From Oscillospiraceae bacterium (GTDB lineage: Bacteria; Bacillota; Clostridia; Oscillospirales; Acutalibacteraceae), in NCBI GenBank assembly GCA_015066365.1, contig SVON01000016.1:1-39961 (forward strand): a stretch of DNA of 39,961 nt. The letters run 5' to 3'. Under the pieces are notes generated by a model, which was not told the origin of the DNA, made no database searches, and saw nothing but the letters and a program-made list of their open reading frames with translations. Positions 16,196-23,538 of the stretch are shown here, one piece after another; within the stretch, counting starts at the first letter, position 1; each line of letters begins with the position of its first letter. The translations under genes were made by a program, and so were the position numbers.

Positions 16196-17101
16196 GTGAA
16201 AAGAACCCTATCCTTACTGCTTAGCCTGTGCCTGCTGTGGGGGATTGGTGCCCTGCCGGTGGCGGCAGAGGAGCCGGCGGTGCTCACCACCGATGCCTTT
16301 GCGCCGGAGGTGCTGCACAGCGTCACCGACAGCAACTACACCGGTTGGGGCTTGGGCTTTTGCTTTACGCTGGGGGCCCGCGTCACCGACAGCTACGAAT
16401 ACAAGAACGCCATCATCGTGGCGGCTTCCTCTCTGACCTACGGCGGCGAGACCTGCCCCATCACCCGGATGGGCGCTATCGTCACCCACCTGCCCGGCAT
16501 CGGCACCGACGACAGCCGGATGGTGCGGGACACCGCCAATGCCCGCCAGGTGCGGGACGTCAAGGTGAGCAAGGCCTATGAGGTCGGGAGCGACTTTTGT
16601 AGCTTTGCGGTGCGGGTGATCAACATCCCTTACGAGCGGGAGAACGACCTAATCTACGCCCGTCCCTACGTCGAGATCCAGTACCAGGGCGAGACCGTGA
16701 CCCTTTATGGTGCCACCGACCGCGCCTGCTATGCCGACAAGATGCTGGAGTATTCCCTCGACCTGCCCTTCTACGGCACCGACATCGACCCGGACAAGCC
16801 GGGACGCCTGCTGGTGGGCGAGACGTCGGTCATCGACCACATCCTGTATCTGGAGGTGCAGGACGAGCTGGACGAGTGGATCACCATGTTTAACCCCGAA
16901 CAGCCGGACGTGGTGTACTACGCCTGCTACGACGCCGATGGCAACGAGCTGATCCTGCCGGACGAGGATTATGGGTATTTCTTCATCCGGGATATGGGCC
17001 CCACCAAAGCCACCGAGACCATCGCCATCCCCCTGCCGGAGGGCACCGCTCAGGTGCAGATCATCGGGGCGGACATCGTCTATTGGACCGACTGGGAATA
17101 A
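16196..17101 (+). CDS. Secreted protein of the YWTxW family, paralog 1
   Basis: A 301-residue exported protein of unknown function. A signal peptide (VKRTLSLLLSLCLLWGIGALPVAAEE, cleaved near AAA/E; shown here as the plain N-terminus in one-letter code across about 26 residues) opens it. Two regions follow. The first has SVTDSNYTGWGLGF, RMGAIVTH and DLIYARPYVE. The second has LPFYGTDIDPDKPGR, a YYACYDADGNEL turn, the phrase DYGYFFI and the C-terminal IIGADIVYWTDWE. Both regions are shared with the gene at 18043 and the second with 17261. The GTG at 16196 is chosen for AGAGGAG 8 bases upstream and for the signal peptide it starts. No anchor is visible. Confidence 0.8.
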   Translation: MKRTLSLLLSLCLLWGIGALPVAAEEPAVLTTDAFAPEVLHSVTDSNYTGWGLGFCFTLGARVTDSYEYKNAIIVAASSLTYGGETCPITRMGAIVTHLPGIGTDDSRMVRDTANARQVRDVKVSKAYEVGSDFCSFAVRVINIPYERENDLIYARPYVEIQYQGETVTLYGATDRACYADKMLEYSLDLPFYGTDIDPDKPGRLLVGETSVIDHILYLEVQDELDEWITMFNPEQPDVVYYACYDADGNELILPDEDYGYFFIRDMGPTKATETIAIPLPEGTAQVQIIGADIVYWTDWE

Positions 17102-17110
17102 AAGAATGCC

Positions 17111-17148
17111 AACCGATGCTGTGTGACACAGCATCGGTTTTTCTTTTC
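17111..17148 (+). terminator. Terminator after secreted paralog 1
   Basis: A 13-bp perfect stem AACCGATGCTGTG/CACAGCATCGGTT, loop TGA, then TTTTCTTTT. Confidence 0.92.
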
Positions 17149-17161
17149 CACCATTCTCTAA

Positions 17162-17190
17162 TTGACAGAAAGCGGTTTCTTTGTTATAAT
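17162..17190 (+). promoter_or_regulatory. Promoter of secreted paralogs 2 and 3
   Basis: TTGACA (17162-17167), TATAAT (17185-17190), spacing 17. No terminator separates the two following genes. Confidence 0.9.
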
Positions 17191-17260
17191 AAAATGGTAT
17201 AAAATAGAGCAACTGTTCTCTGTAACCATTGTTGCAGAGCATGAAAGGAGATAACCGCGT

Positions 17261-18001
17261 ATGAAAAAACTGCTTGTATGGTTGTGCTGCGTGGTGATGC
17301 TGCTGTCGGTGACCGCCTGTGGCGGTGAAGAGAAGACGGAGGTCGACGCCCCCGCCACCTCCACCACCGATACCGATTCTACCGAGGGCACCGTCCCGTC
17401 GGGGGAGTCTACCACCACGCCCACTGATACCGGGGATAAGACCTCCGGCACCAAAAAGCCCACCGGCACTACGACCCAGGGCAACAACGAGGTAGACTGG
17501 AACAACGTGTTTGGGAATGACACCACCCAGAATCCGACCGGCTCCACCTCCGGCACCAAAAAGCCTACCAGCACCAAGCCCTCTAGCACCACCAAGCCCT
17601 CTAGCACCGAAAAGCCCACCACCACCACGACCCTGAAGCCTACCACCATCGATCAGGTTTCTCTGCCGGCGGCGGGCACCGACCTGGACCCCGGCAAGCC
17701 GGGCCGCATCAAGCTGGATAAGATCGCGCTGAAGGCGGGTGTGGTCACCTTTACCATCCGCAACTGCACCGATACGATGAAGCAGAAATGGATCACCCAG
17801 GAGACCGACTATATCACCTATGCCTGCTACGATAAGAACGGCAAAAAACTGACCTCCAAGGACGAGGTGTTTGGGTATCTGTACATCGGCTGTCTTGAGG
17901 TGGGCGAGGAGGTCACGCTTAAGGTGACCTTGCCTAAGGGCACCACCCGCGTTGAGATCACCGGGAGCAAGATCCATTACTGGACCCCCTGGACAAAATA
18001 A
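17261..18001 (+). CDS. Lipoprotein of the YWTxW family, paralog 2
   Basis: A 246-residue lipoprotein of unknown function. The signal peptide ends in a lipobox (LLSVTACGG, Cys20), so it is lipid-anchored to the outer face of the membrane. A Thr/Ser/Pro/Lys-rich linker of about 110 residues (SGTKKPTSTKPSSTTKPSS-like) acts as a stalk and could be glycosylated. The last 105 residues are the family domain: LPAAGTDLDPGKPGRIKLDK, WITQETDYITYACYDKNGKK, EVFGYLYIGCLEVG and the ending GSKIHYWTPWTK. Only this C-terminal domain is shared with the neighbours; the N-terminal domain of paralogs 1 and 3 is replaced by the linker. Confidence 0.85.
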   Translation: MKKLLVWLCCVVMLLSVTACGGEEKTEVDAPATSTTDTDSTEGTVPSGESTTTPTDTGDKTSGTKKPTGTTTQGNNEVDWNNVFGNDTTQNPTGSTSGTKKPTSTKPSSTTKPSSTEKPTTTTTLKPTTIDQVSLPAAGTDLDPGKPGRIKLDKIALKAGVVTFTIRNCTDTMKQKWITQETDYITYACYDKNGKKLTSKDEVFGYLYIGCLEVGEEVTLKVTLPKGTTRVEITGSKIHYWTPWTK

Positions 18002-18042
18002 ACCTGTGCACAATACCCCTATAAAAGAGAGGAGTTTTTATT

Positions 18043-18882
18043 ATGAAAAAAGTAATGTCCCTGATTCTGTCCCTGCTGATGCTGGCCGTGTTGTTTGTGC
18101 CGGTCAGCGCCGCCACCACCGTCATCGACCCCGAGGTGTTCAACAGCGTCACCGAAGAGGAGGACACCGGCCTGGGTCTGGCGTTCCTGTACACCATGAA
18201 TATGCAGGATGTGGCCATCGTTGGCAACCGCACCTTTAACGGCGCCTACGCCAACGGCGCAAAGGTGGTCAAGCTGGGCGCCATCGTCGCCAACACGGAG
18301 GAGACCGGCAAGAACCCCGACGCTATGACCATCGAGAATGCCAACGGCATGAAGCTGCTGAACGTGGAAGCCACCCGTATGTGGGATTGGGACAACACCT
18401 TCCTGTCTTACGCCGTGCGCATCACCAACATCCCTGAGCAGAGCCGCAAGACCCAGATCTATGCCCGCCCCTATTACATCCTGGAGGATGGCACCGTCGT
18501 ATACGGCGACACCACCAACAAGAGCTATTTCTCCGGCTGGTGTGATGCTCAGGATCCGGTGGAGCTGCCTGCCATCGGTTCTGATATCGACGTGGTCAAG
18601 AAGAAAAACCGCATCCGCGTGTCCAAGGCGGAGATCGTGGACCGCACCGTGTCCCTGACCTTCCAGAACTATACCAGCAACTGGATCACCGAGGAGACCG
18701 ACTACGTTAAGTGGACCGCTTACGATGCTGACGGCAACGCGCTGAAGGTCGGCACCATCTACATCGGCTGCATCGACACCAAGAAGAACAAGATCAAGAC
18801 CTTCACCTTCGACGTGCCGGATGCCACCGCCAAGGTAGCCATCACCAACTCCAAGATCACCTATTGGACCGAGTGGGCATAA
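18043..18882 (+). CDS. Secreted protein of the YWTxW family, paralog 3
   Basis: A 279-residue exported protein of unknown function, a full-length relative of the gene at 16196. Signal peptide MKKVMSLILSLLMLAVLFVP, cleaved near SAA/T. The N-terminal domain shows SVTEEEDTGLGLAF, VKLGAIVAN and QIYARPYYILEDGTVVYG. The C-terminal domain shows LPAIGSDIDVVKKKNRIRVS, WITEETDYVKWTAYDADGNA and ends NSKITYWTEWA. LGAIV...YARPYY-type segments occur in many clostridial secreted proteins. The gene starts 41 bases after the lipoprotein gene, with AGAGAGGAG before its ATG, and is probably co-transcribed with it. Confidence 0.82.
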   Translation: MKKVMSLILSLLMLAVLFVPVSAATTVIDPEVFNSVTEEEDTGLGLAFLYTMNMQDVAIVGNRTFNGAYANGAKVVKLGAIVANTEETGKNPDAMTIENANGMKLLNVEATRMWDWDNTFLSYAVRITNIPEQSRKTQIYARPYYILEDGTVVYGDTTNKSYFSGWCDAQDPVELPAIGSDIDVVKKKNRIRVSKAEIVDRTVSLTFQNYTSNWITEETDYVKWTAYDADGNALKVGTIYIGCIDTKKNKIKTFTFDVPDATAKVAITNSKITYWTEWA

Positions 18883-18958
18883 TGAGCCACAACAAACGTC
18901 AACCAGGTTGGCGTTCTCGGCGGTGGCGGAAGTCATCGCAACTGTACAGAGATAGTTT

Positions 18959-18990
18959 CAACAGCAGGTGCCGTATGGTGCCTGCTGTTG
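18959..18990 (+). other. 14-bp hairpin directly before the SDR ribosome site
   Basis: CAACAGCAGGTGCC pairs fully with GGTGCCTGCTGTTG if two G-U pairs are allowed; loop GTAT. AAGGAGG starts 6 bases later. Without a T tract it is more likely a translational or RNA-stability element than a terminator. Confidence 0.5.
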
Positions 18991-19008
18991 CCCTATAAGG
19001 AGGAGCGT

Positions 19009-19764
19009 ATGAGTATTGCGATTTTGACCGGCGCCTCTGCCGGTTTGGGTCGATCCTTTTTCAAGAGCCTTGTGACCCGCCATCCCGACCTTACCGGCAT
19101 CTGGCTGATTGCCCGGCGCCGTGAACGGCTGCAGCAGATGGCGGAGGGGTGCCCCGTCCCGGTGACGGTGCTGCCCCTGGACCTGGTGGACCCGGCCAGC
19201 TACGATGCGCTGGGGGACCGGCTGAAAGAGGAAAACGCCCGGGTGAAAATCCTCATCAACAACGCCGGCCTGGGTGAGCTGGACAACGTGGCGGACAGCA
19301 CCTGGCCGGTGCAGAGCCGGATGGTGGACCTGAACTGCCGGGCTCTCACCGCCGTGACCACGGTGGTGCTCCCCTTTATGGAGAAAGGCGGCTTTATCGT
19401 CAACGTGTGCTCCATCGCCTCCTTCTGCCCCAACACCCGTATGACGGTGTATTCCTCCACCAAGGCCTACGTGATGAGCTTTACCAAGGGTCTGCGGGAG
19501 GAGCTGAAACCGGCGGGCATCAACGCCCTGGCGGTGTGCCCCGGTCCTATGAACACCGAGTTTTTGGAGGTGGCGAACATCGCCGACCGATCCAAGATGT
19601 TCAAGACCCTGCCTTACAGCGACCCGGACAAGGTGGCGGACAAGGCGATGGTCAAGGCCGCTAAGGGCAAGTGCGTCTATACCCACAAGGGGCTGTTTAA
19701 GTTCTACCGGGTGCTGGCCAAGCTGATGCCCCATAATTGGATGATGAAATTCTGCAAAACGTGA
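19009..19764 (+). CDS. Short-chain dehydrogenase/reductase
   Basis: A 251-residue cytoplasmic SDR oxidoreductase using NAD(P)H; the substrate is not evident. The cofactor loop TGASAGLG is at residues 7-14, an ARRRERL stretch after beta-2 suggests NADPH preference, and NNAG follows at about 83. The catalytic Ser-Tyr-Lys set is in NVCSIAS and VYSSTKAY. The C-terminal basic region (KGLFKFYRVLAKLMPHNWMMKF) resembles membrane-associating SDRs of the DltE/YqjQ sort. AAGGAGG is 5 bases before the ATG. It is followed after 6 bases by the aldo/keto reductase, so they form one operon. Confidence 0.92.
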   Translation: MSIAILTGASAGLGRSFFKSLVTRHPDLTGIWLIARRRERLQQMAEGCPVPVTVLPLDLVDPASYDALGDRLKEENARVKILINNAGLGELDNVADSTWPVQSRMVDLNCRALTAVTTVVLPFMEKGGFIVNVCSIASFCPNTRMTVYSSTKAYVMSFTKGLREELKPAGINALAVCPGPMNTEFLEVANIADRSKMFKTLPYSDPDKVADKAMVKAAKGKCVYTHKGLFKFYRVLAKLMPHNWMMKFCKT

Positions 19765-19770
19765 GGTTGG

Positions 19771-20910
19771 ATGATGAGTAACAAGAAAAATCTGGGCTTT
19801 GGCCTGATGCGTCTGCCGATGGTGGACGGCAAGGTGGACCTCCCGCTGTGTTGTGAGATGGCAGACCGCTTTTTGGAAGCGGGGGGCACCTATTTCGACA
19901 CCGCGCTGATGTACTGCGGTGAGCAGTCTGAGGCGGCGGTAAAGGAGATCGTCACCAATCGCCTGCCCCGGGATAAGTTCACCGTAGCCACCAAATTGCA
20001 TGCCGGCTTTTTCCACTCCTTGGAAGACCGGGACACGGTTTTTAACGCTCAGCTGGAGCGTACCGGGGTGGACTATTTTGATTATTACCTCATTCACGCC
20101 ATCGACCGCAACTGCTATGAGAAATACACCCGCTTAGATTGCTTTAACTGGCTCGTTGAGAAGAAACAGCAGGGGCTGGCCAAGCACATCGGCTTCTCCT
20201 TCCACGACAGTGCCGCGTTTTTGGACCGGGTGCTCACCGAACACCCGGAGATGGAGTTTGTCCAACTGCAGTTAAACTACCTGGACTGGGACAGCGAGGA
20301 CGTCCAGTCCCGTCTGTGCTATGAAACTGCCCGCCGCCACGGCAAGCCGGTCATCGTGATGGAGCCGGTCAAGGGAGGCATTCTGGCCAATCTGCCGGAG
20401 CCGGCGGAAGCCTTGATGAAGGCCGCCCATCCGGATTGGAGCCCTGCCTCCTGGGCGTTGCGGTTCGTGATGGAACTGCCTGGAGTGCAGACGGTGCTCA
20501 GCGGTATGAGCAACCGGGAGCAGATGCTGGATAACATCGCCACCTCTACCGACCCCTATCTGCTGAGTGAGGCCGACCACGCCGTGATCCGGCAGGTCGC
20601 CGCCATTCTGCGGGGTCAGACCAGCATTCCCTGCACCGGCTGTGCCTATTGTGTCACCGACTGTCCGATGAGCATCCCGATCCCCCGGTGCTTTTCCATC
20701 TACAACGAGGATCAGCAGCTCTACGGCGGCGCGGGCAAAAACTGGGACGGCTCGGTATGGACACCGGCCTCCACCTATTACGACAATCTGGTGAAAGAAC
20801 AGAACGGAGCCGCCGCCTGTATCGGCTGTGGCGCCTGTGCCGCCCATTGTCCTCAGCATTTGGATATCCCGGCGCTGCTCAAGGATGTGGCGGCTCGCTT
20901 TGGAGGTTAA
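19771..20910 (+). CDS. Aldo/keto reductase with C-terminal 2x[4Fe-4S] ferredoxin domain
   Basis: A 379-residue oxidoreductase. The N-terminal AKR barrel has the usual residues in YFDTALMY (Asp, Tyr), VATKLH (Lys) and YLIHAID (His). The C-terminal part binds two iron-sulfur clusters: Cys288, 291, 294, 298 and Cys350, 353, 356, 360, each CxxCxxCxxxCP. Fused AKR-ferredoxin proteins are common in anaerobic Clostridia and are thought to couple the flavin-free AKR site to ferredoxin, but physiological substrates are mostly unknown. ATG codons at 19771 and 19774 are both possible; the GAGG at 19763-19766 suits the second slightly better. The gene ends one base before the DUF1893 start. Confidence 0.93.
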   Translation: MMSNKKNLGFGLMRLPMVDGKVDLPLCCEMADRFLEAGGTYFDTALMYCGEQSEAAVKEIVTNRLPRDKFTVATKLHAGFFHSLEDRDTVFNAQLERTGVDYFDYYLIHAIDRNCYEKYTRLDCFNWLVEKKQQGLAKHIGFSFHDSAAFLDRVLTEHPEMEFVQLQLNYLDWDSEDVQSRLCYETARRHGKPVIVMEPVKGGILANLPEPAEALMKAAHPDWSPASWALRFVMELPGVQTVLSGMSNREQMLDNIATSTDPYLLSEADHAVIRQVAAILRGQTSIPCTGCAYCVTDCPMSIPIPRCFSIYNEDQQLYGGAGKNWDGSVWTPASTYYDNLVKEQNGAAACIGCGACAAHCPQHLDIPALLKDVAARFGG

Positions 20911-20911
20911 T

Positions 20912-21340
20912 ATGACCGATTTCGAACGCGCCGAAGCCGTGCTGACCCAGGGCGGCTGCACCGTGGTGGTGTGCAAGGGGGCAGAGATCCGCACCGACAC
21001 CCGCCGTGGGGTAGCCCCTCTGTTGGCTTGGCTGGACGAGGGCGCGGACCTCTCCGGCCATGCCGCCGCCGATAAGGTGGTGGGCAAGGCCGCCGCGTTT
21101 CTGTATCTGCGGTTGGGGGTGACGGCGGTGTACGGCGGGGTGATGAGCCGACCGGCCTACGCCCTGCTCACCGCTCACGGGGTGAAGACCGCCTATGGGG
21201 ATTTAGTCCCCGCCATCCGCAACCGGACCGGGGACGGTTTTTGCCCTATGGAGACGGTGTGTTTGCCCCTCGCCGACCCCATCGTGGCGGAGCAGGCCAT
21301 CCGCCGGCGACTGGCGGAACTCATCCATAACGCCCCGTAG
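20912..21340 (+). CDS. DUF1893 protein
   Basis: A 142-residue protein of the DUF1893 family, small proteins with a cytidine-deaminase-like fold and no assigned function. Family marks are CTVVVCKGAEI, RRGVAPLLAWLDEG, the conserved AADKVVGKAAAFLY, and LVPAIRNRTGDGFCPMET, whose Cys and the Asp/His-rich neighbours could form a metal or nucleophile site. The ATG at 20912 follows GGAGG in the end of the aldo/keto reductase gene. DUF1893 genes are often linked to AKR-ferredoxin genes in Clostridia as far as I know; here the linkage is direct, suggesting a shared pathway. Confidence 0.88.
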   Translation: MTDFERAEAVLTQGGCTVVVCKGAEIRTDTRRGVAPLLAWLDEGADLSGHAAADKVVGKAAAFLYLRLGVTAVYGGVMSRPAYALLTAHGVKTAYGDLVPAIRNRTGDGFCPMETVCLPLADPIVAEQAIRRRLAELIHNAP

Positions 21341-21377
21341 AAACAGGGCTCTTTTTTAGCGAGGGAGCCTTGTTTTT
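21341..21377 (+). terminator. Terminator of the SDR-AKR-DUF1893 operon
   Basis: AAACAGGGCTC/GAGCCTTGTTT with a G-U pair and a T-rich loop, followed by TTTTTT. Confidence 0.8.
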
Positions 21378-21385
21378 TGTCAATA

Positions 21386-21401
21386 GTTACAATATTGTAA
21401 C
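21386..21401. promoter_or_regulatory. Perfect 16-bp palindrome, probable operator
   Basis: GTTACAATATTGTAAC is a perfect dyad that touches the -35 region of the next promoter. The size and position fit a homodimeric helix-turn-helix regulator; I cannot assign the regulator. Confidence 0.75.
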
Positions 21402-21430
21402 TTGCTTTTGCTGTTTTTGGCTGTTATGAT
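21402..21430 (+). promoter_or_regulatory. Promoter of the lipoprotein gene
   Basis: TTGCTT (21402-21407) and TATGAT (21425-21430), spacing 17; directly behind the palindrome. Confidence 0.7.
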
Positions 21431-21464
21431 GGAATTAGAACAACGCCTGAGGGGAGGAATAAGA

Positions 21465-22493
21465 ATGAAAAAACTGTCTTTTATTGTGTTGTTAGCGGTG
21501 CTGCTTGGCTCTTTGGCGGGGTGCGGTACCGTCCAGCAAAAACCGGGGGCCCCTTCCGGGGAAAGCACCACCACAACCACTACCCAGCCGGAGGAGAGCG
21601 CCGAGCTTTTGTCGTTGACGACGGTGGAGAAGGTTCCTGAGGGAGCCGTGGTGTGTATGGATACCTCGGTGGCGGCCTACAACGACAGTCTGAAGCTGAC
21701 CGCCAACCAAGACCTCCGCACGTTGCGGTTTACCACCGTCGACCCGGATTCCTCAAAGCTGGATGAGACCTTGTACGTTCTGCCTTCTCTCACACAGGGG
21801 GAGTCTTTGTACATCTGCACCTATGTGAATGACGCCATCCCCAATCGGGGCATTGCCTGCATCGATCAAAAGGGCATCAGTTACGAATATCATATCACCT
21901 ATTCCGGCAAGGACGGGTCTATCGGTTTGACCCGGATCGAGAAACCGGTCAACACGGAGCCGATTCCGGTGGAATTGATGCGTGCCGATGAGCGGTCGGA
22001 CATGCAGGATTTCCTCAACGAAATGAGCAACAACGGCTTGGTGGGCTCTTTGAACCTGTATGACGCTCCGCAAAACGTTTCCCTGCGGGAGATGTTCTAT
22101 CAAGGGATCGGCGCAGAAGAGGTTGACTGGCAAGAGGGCGAAGTGGAGGCTCTGCTGAGGGCGGCTGGATGGGAAGAGTTGTACACCAGCGTGATCAAGG
22201 TACCCGCCATGGGGGTGGAGCAGCTGGTGCTGGATAAGTTGGGCCTCACCTTGAATGAGATGGCCACCACCATGGAACAAGAGGGGTTTGTTTATCTGCC
22301 AGAATACGACGCCTATTACCATATGCACGGCGACACCAATTACGCCCCGGTGACGGTGGTGGACGGCAGCAAGGACGCTGACGGGATGTACTACGTGCAG
22401 TATCACATAGACTCTTTTCCGGGAGAGGTCTACCGGGTTACCCTGCGCAAGACCGAGAATGGCTATCAGTTTATCTCTAATCAGTTGATCTAA
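21465..22493 (+). CDS. Lipoprotein of unknown function
   Basis: A 342-residue lipoprotein. The lipobox LGSLAGC puts the anchored Cys at residue 18, followed by a Ser/Thr/Pro linker (GESTTTTTTQPEES). The rest is a soluble domain with no motif I recognise. It is acidic, has YHMHGDTNYAPVTVVDG near residue 285 and ends VTLRKTENGYQFISNQLI, a pattern seen at the C-terminus of many clostridial lipoproteins with repeated beta hairpins. GGGGAGG precedes the ATG at 21465; in-frame codons upstream are non-coding. It is monocistronic, under a promoter touching a perfect palindrome and followed by a strong terminator, so expression is probably conditional. Confidence 0.82.
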   Translation: MKKLSFIVLLAVLLGSLAGCGTVQQKPGAPSGESTTTTTTQPEESAELLSLTTVEKVPEGAVVCMDTSVAAYNDSLKLTANQDLRTLRFTTVDPDSSKLDETLYVLPSLTQGESLYICTYVNDAIPNRGIACIDQKGISYEYHITYSGKDGSIGLTRIEKPVNTEPIPVELMRADERSDMQDFLNEMSNNGLVGSLNLYDAPQNVSLREMFYQGIGAEEVDWQEGEVEALLRAAGWEELYTSVIKVPAMGVEQLVLDKLGLTLNEMATTMEQEGFVYLPEYDAYYHMHGDTNYAPVTVVDGSKDADGMYYVQYHIDSFPGEVYRVTLRKTENGYQFISNQLI

Positions 22494-22502
22494 AAACAAC
22501 CC

Positions 22503-22543
22503 ACCACAACATCTAGTGGTTACCCACCACAAGATATAGTGGT
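22503..22543. promoter_or_regulatory. Two NrdR-like boxes in tandem
   Basis: ACCACAACATCTAGTGGT (22503-22520) and ACCACAAGATATAGTGGT (22526-22543) are near-palindromes in direct repeat, 23 bases apart. They resemble the box ahead of nrdG but lie before the lipoprotein terminator, about 210 bases upstream of the nrd promoter. A half-site ACCACAAC follows at 22558-22565. Confidence 0.5.
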
Positions 22544-22562
22544 GCCAAATAGTTCCAACCAC

Positions 22563-22594
22563 AACGACGGTGTCGGCAGACACCGTCGTTTTTC
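22563..22594 (+). terminator. Terminator of the lipoprotein gene
   Basis: A 12-bp perfect stem AACGACGGTGTC/GACACCGTCGTT, loop GGCA, then TTTC. Confidence 0.9.
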
Positions 22595-22600
22595 ACCCTC

Positions 22601-22647
22601 AAAAAGCCCTGCGAGCCCTTGATTTGAGTGGGTTTTTGGGGCTTTTT
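22601..22647. other. Inverted repeat in the lipoprotein-nrdG spacer
   Basis: AAAAAGCCC (22601-22609) pairs with GGGCTTTTT (22639-22647). It could be a second terminator. The remaining AT-rich stretch up to 22720 contains a partial CAATATATG (22686-22694). Confidence 0.5.
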
Positions 22648-22723
22648 GTCGTCGAAAAGCGGGCTTTTGCTTTACTCTGCTAAAACAATATATGGAAAAA
22701 AATTACGAAAAAAATTCAAAAAA

Positions 22724-22741
22724 ACCACAATATATTGTGTT
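22724..22741. promoter_or_regulatory. NrdR box upstream of nrdG
   Basis: ACCACAATATATTGTGTT contains the perfect palindrome CACAATATATTGTG (22726-22739) and matches the NrdR consensus aCaCwAtATaTwGtgt. It lies 8 bases before the -35 hexamer. Confidence 0.8.
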
Positions 22742-22748
22742 TTTGGTG

Positions 22749-22778
22749 TTGACAAATCGATAGGAGCTGTGGTATACT
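22749..22778 (+). promoter_or_regulatory. Promoter of nrdG-nrdD
   Basis: TTGACA (22749-22754), TATACT (22773-22778), spacing 18. Confidence 0.88.
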
Positions 22779-22813
22779 GACAAAGCACACAAAAAGAAGG
22801 GAAAACTGCGCCT

Positions 22814-23500
22814 ATGAACATCCAGGGTTATCAAAAATTAACATTGCTGGATTTCCCGGGTAAAACCGCCTGCACGGTGTTCACCGGCGGATGCAATCTG
22901 CGGTGTCCCTTCTGCCACAACGCTGGCCTGGTGCGCAACCCTCTGGAACAGACGAGCGCCACCGCCGAGGTGATGGAGTATCTCCAAAAGCGGCGGGGCA
23001 TTCTGGACGGGGTGTGCGTCACCGGCGGTGAGCCACTGCTGCAGCCCGACTTAGCCGACTTCCTGCGGGATGTCCGGGATCTGGGGTATGCGGTCAAGCT
23101 GGACACCAACGGCAGTCTGCCGGACAAACTGGCAGACCTGCTCTCCAAAGGCCTGGTGGATTACGTAGCCATGGATATCAAGTCTTCCCCCAAGGGCTAC
23201 GCCAAGGCCACCGGCGCCGACCTCGACCCGGCGGTATTTGCCCGGTCGGTGCAGGTGCTAAAAGAGAGCGGTGTGCCCCACGAGTTCCGCACCACCGCGG
23301 TGGGCGGCATTCACACCCCCGAGGATTTTGTCGCCATCGGGGAATGGCTGGGGGACGTGCCGGCCTATTTCATTCAGCGCTTTGTGGATTCCGGTCAGCT
23401 GCTGGGCGAGGGGTTTACCCCCTTCTCGCTAGAGGAGATGGAGCACCTGCTGACCACCGTCCGGGCCTATATCCCGGCGGCCCAGCTCCGTGGTTGTTAA
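22814..23500 (+). CDS. nrdG: Anaerobic ribonucleotide reductase activating protein (radical SAM)
   Basis: A 228-residue radical SAM enzyme that installs the glycyl radical on NrdD. The cluster motif CNLRCPFC begins at Cys27 in FTGGCNLRCPFCHN. GVCVTGGEPLLQPDL is the SAM-binding GGEP segment, and the N-terminal IQGYQKLTLLDFPGKTACT marks the NrdG2-type activases that accompany NrdD in Clostridia and archaea. The downstream nrdD gene begins 38 bases later with no terminator between. AAAGAAGGG precedes the ATG. It is expected to be induced when deoxynucleotide pools fall, through the NrdR box before it. Confidence 0.95.
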   Translation: MNIQGYQKLTLLDFPGKTACTVFTGGCNLRCPFCHNAGLVRNPLEQTSATAEVMEYLQKRRGILDGVCVTGGEPLLQPDLADFLRDVRDLGYAVKLDTNGSLPDKLADLLSKGLVDYVAMDIKSSPKGYAKATGADLDPAVFARSVQVLKESGVPHEFRTTAVGGIHTPEDFVAIGEWLGDVPAYFIQRFVDSGQLLGEGFTPFSLEEMEHLLTTVRAYIPAAQLRGC

Positions 23501-23538
23501 ATTAGGACAGAAAAAATGAAAAAGAAAGGGAGATGTGT

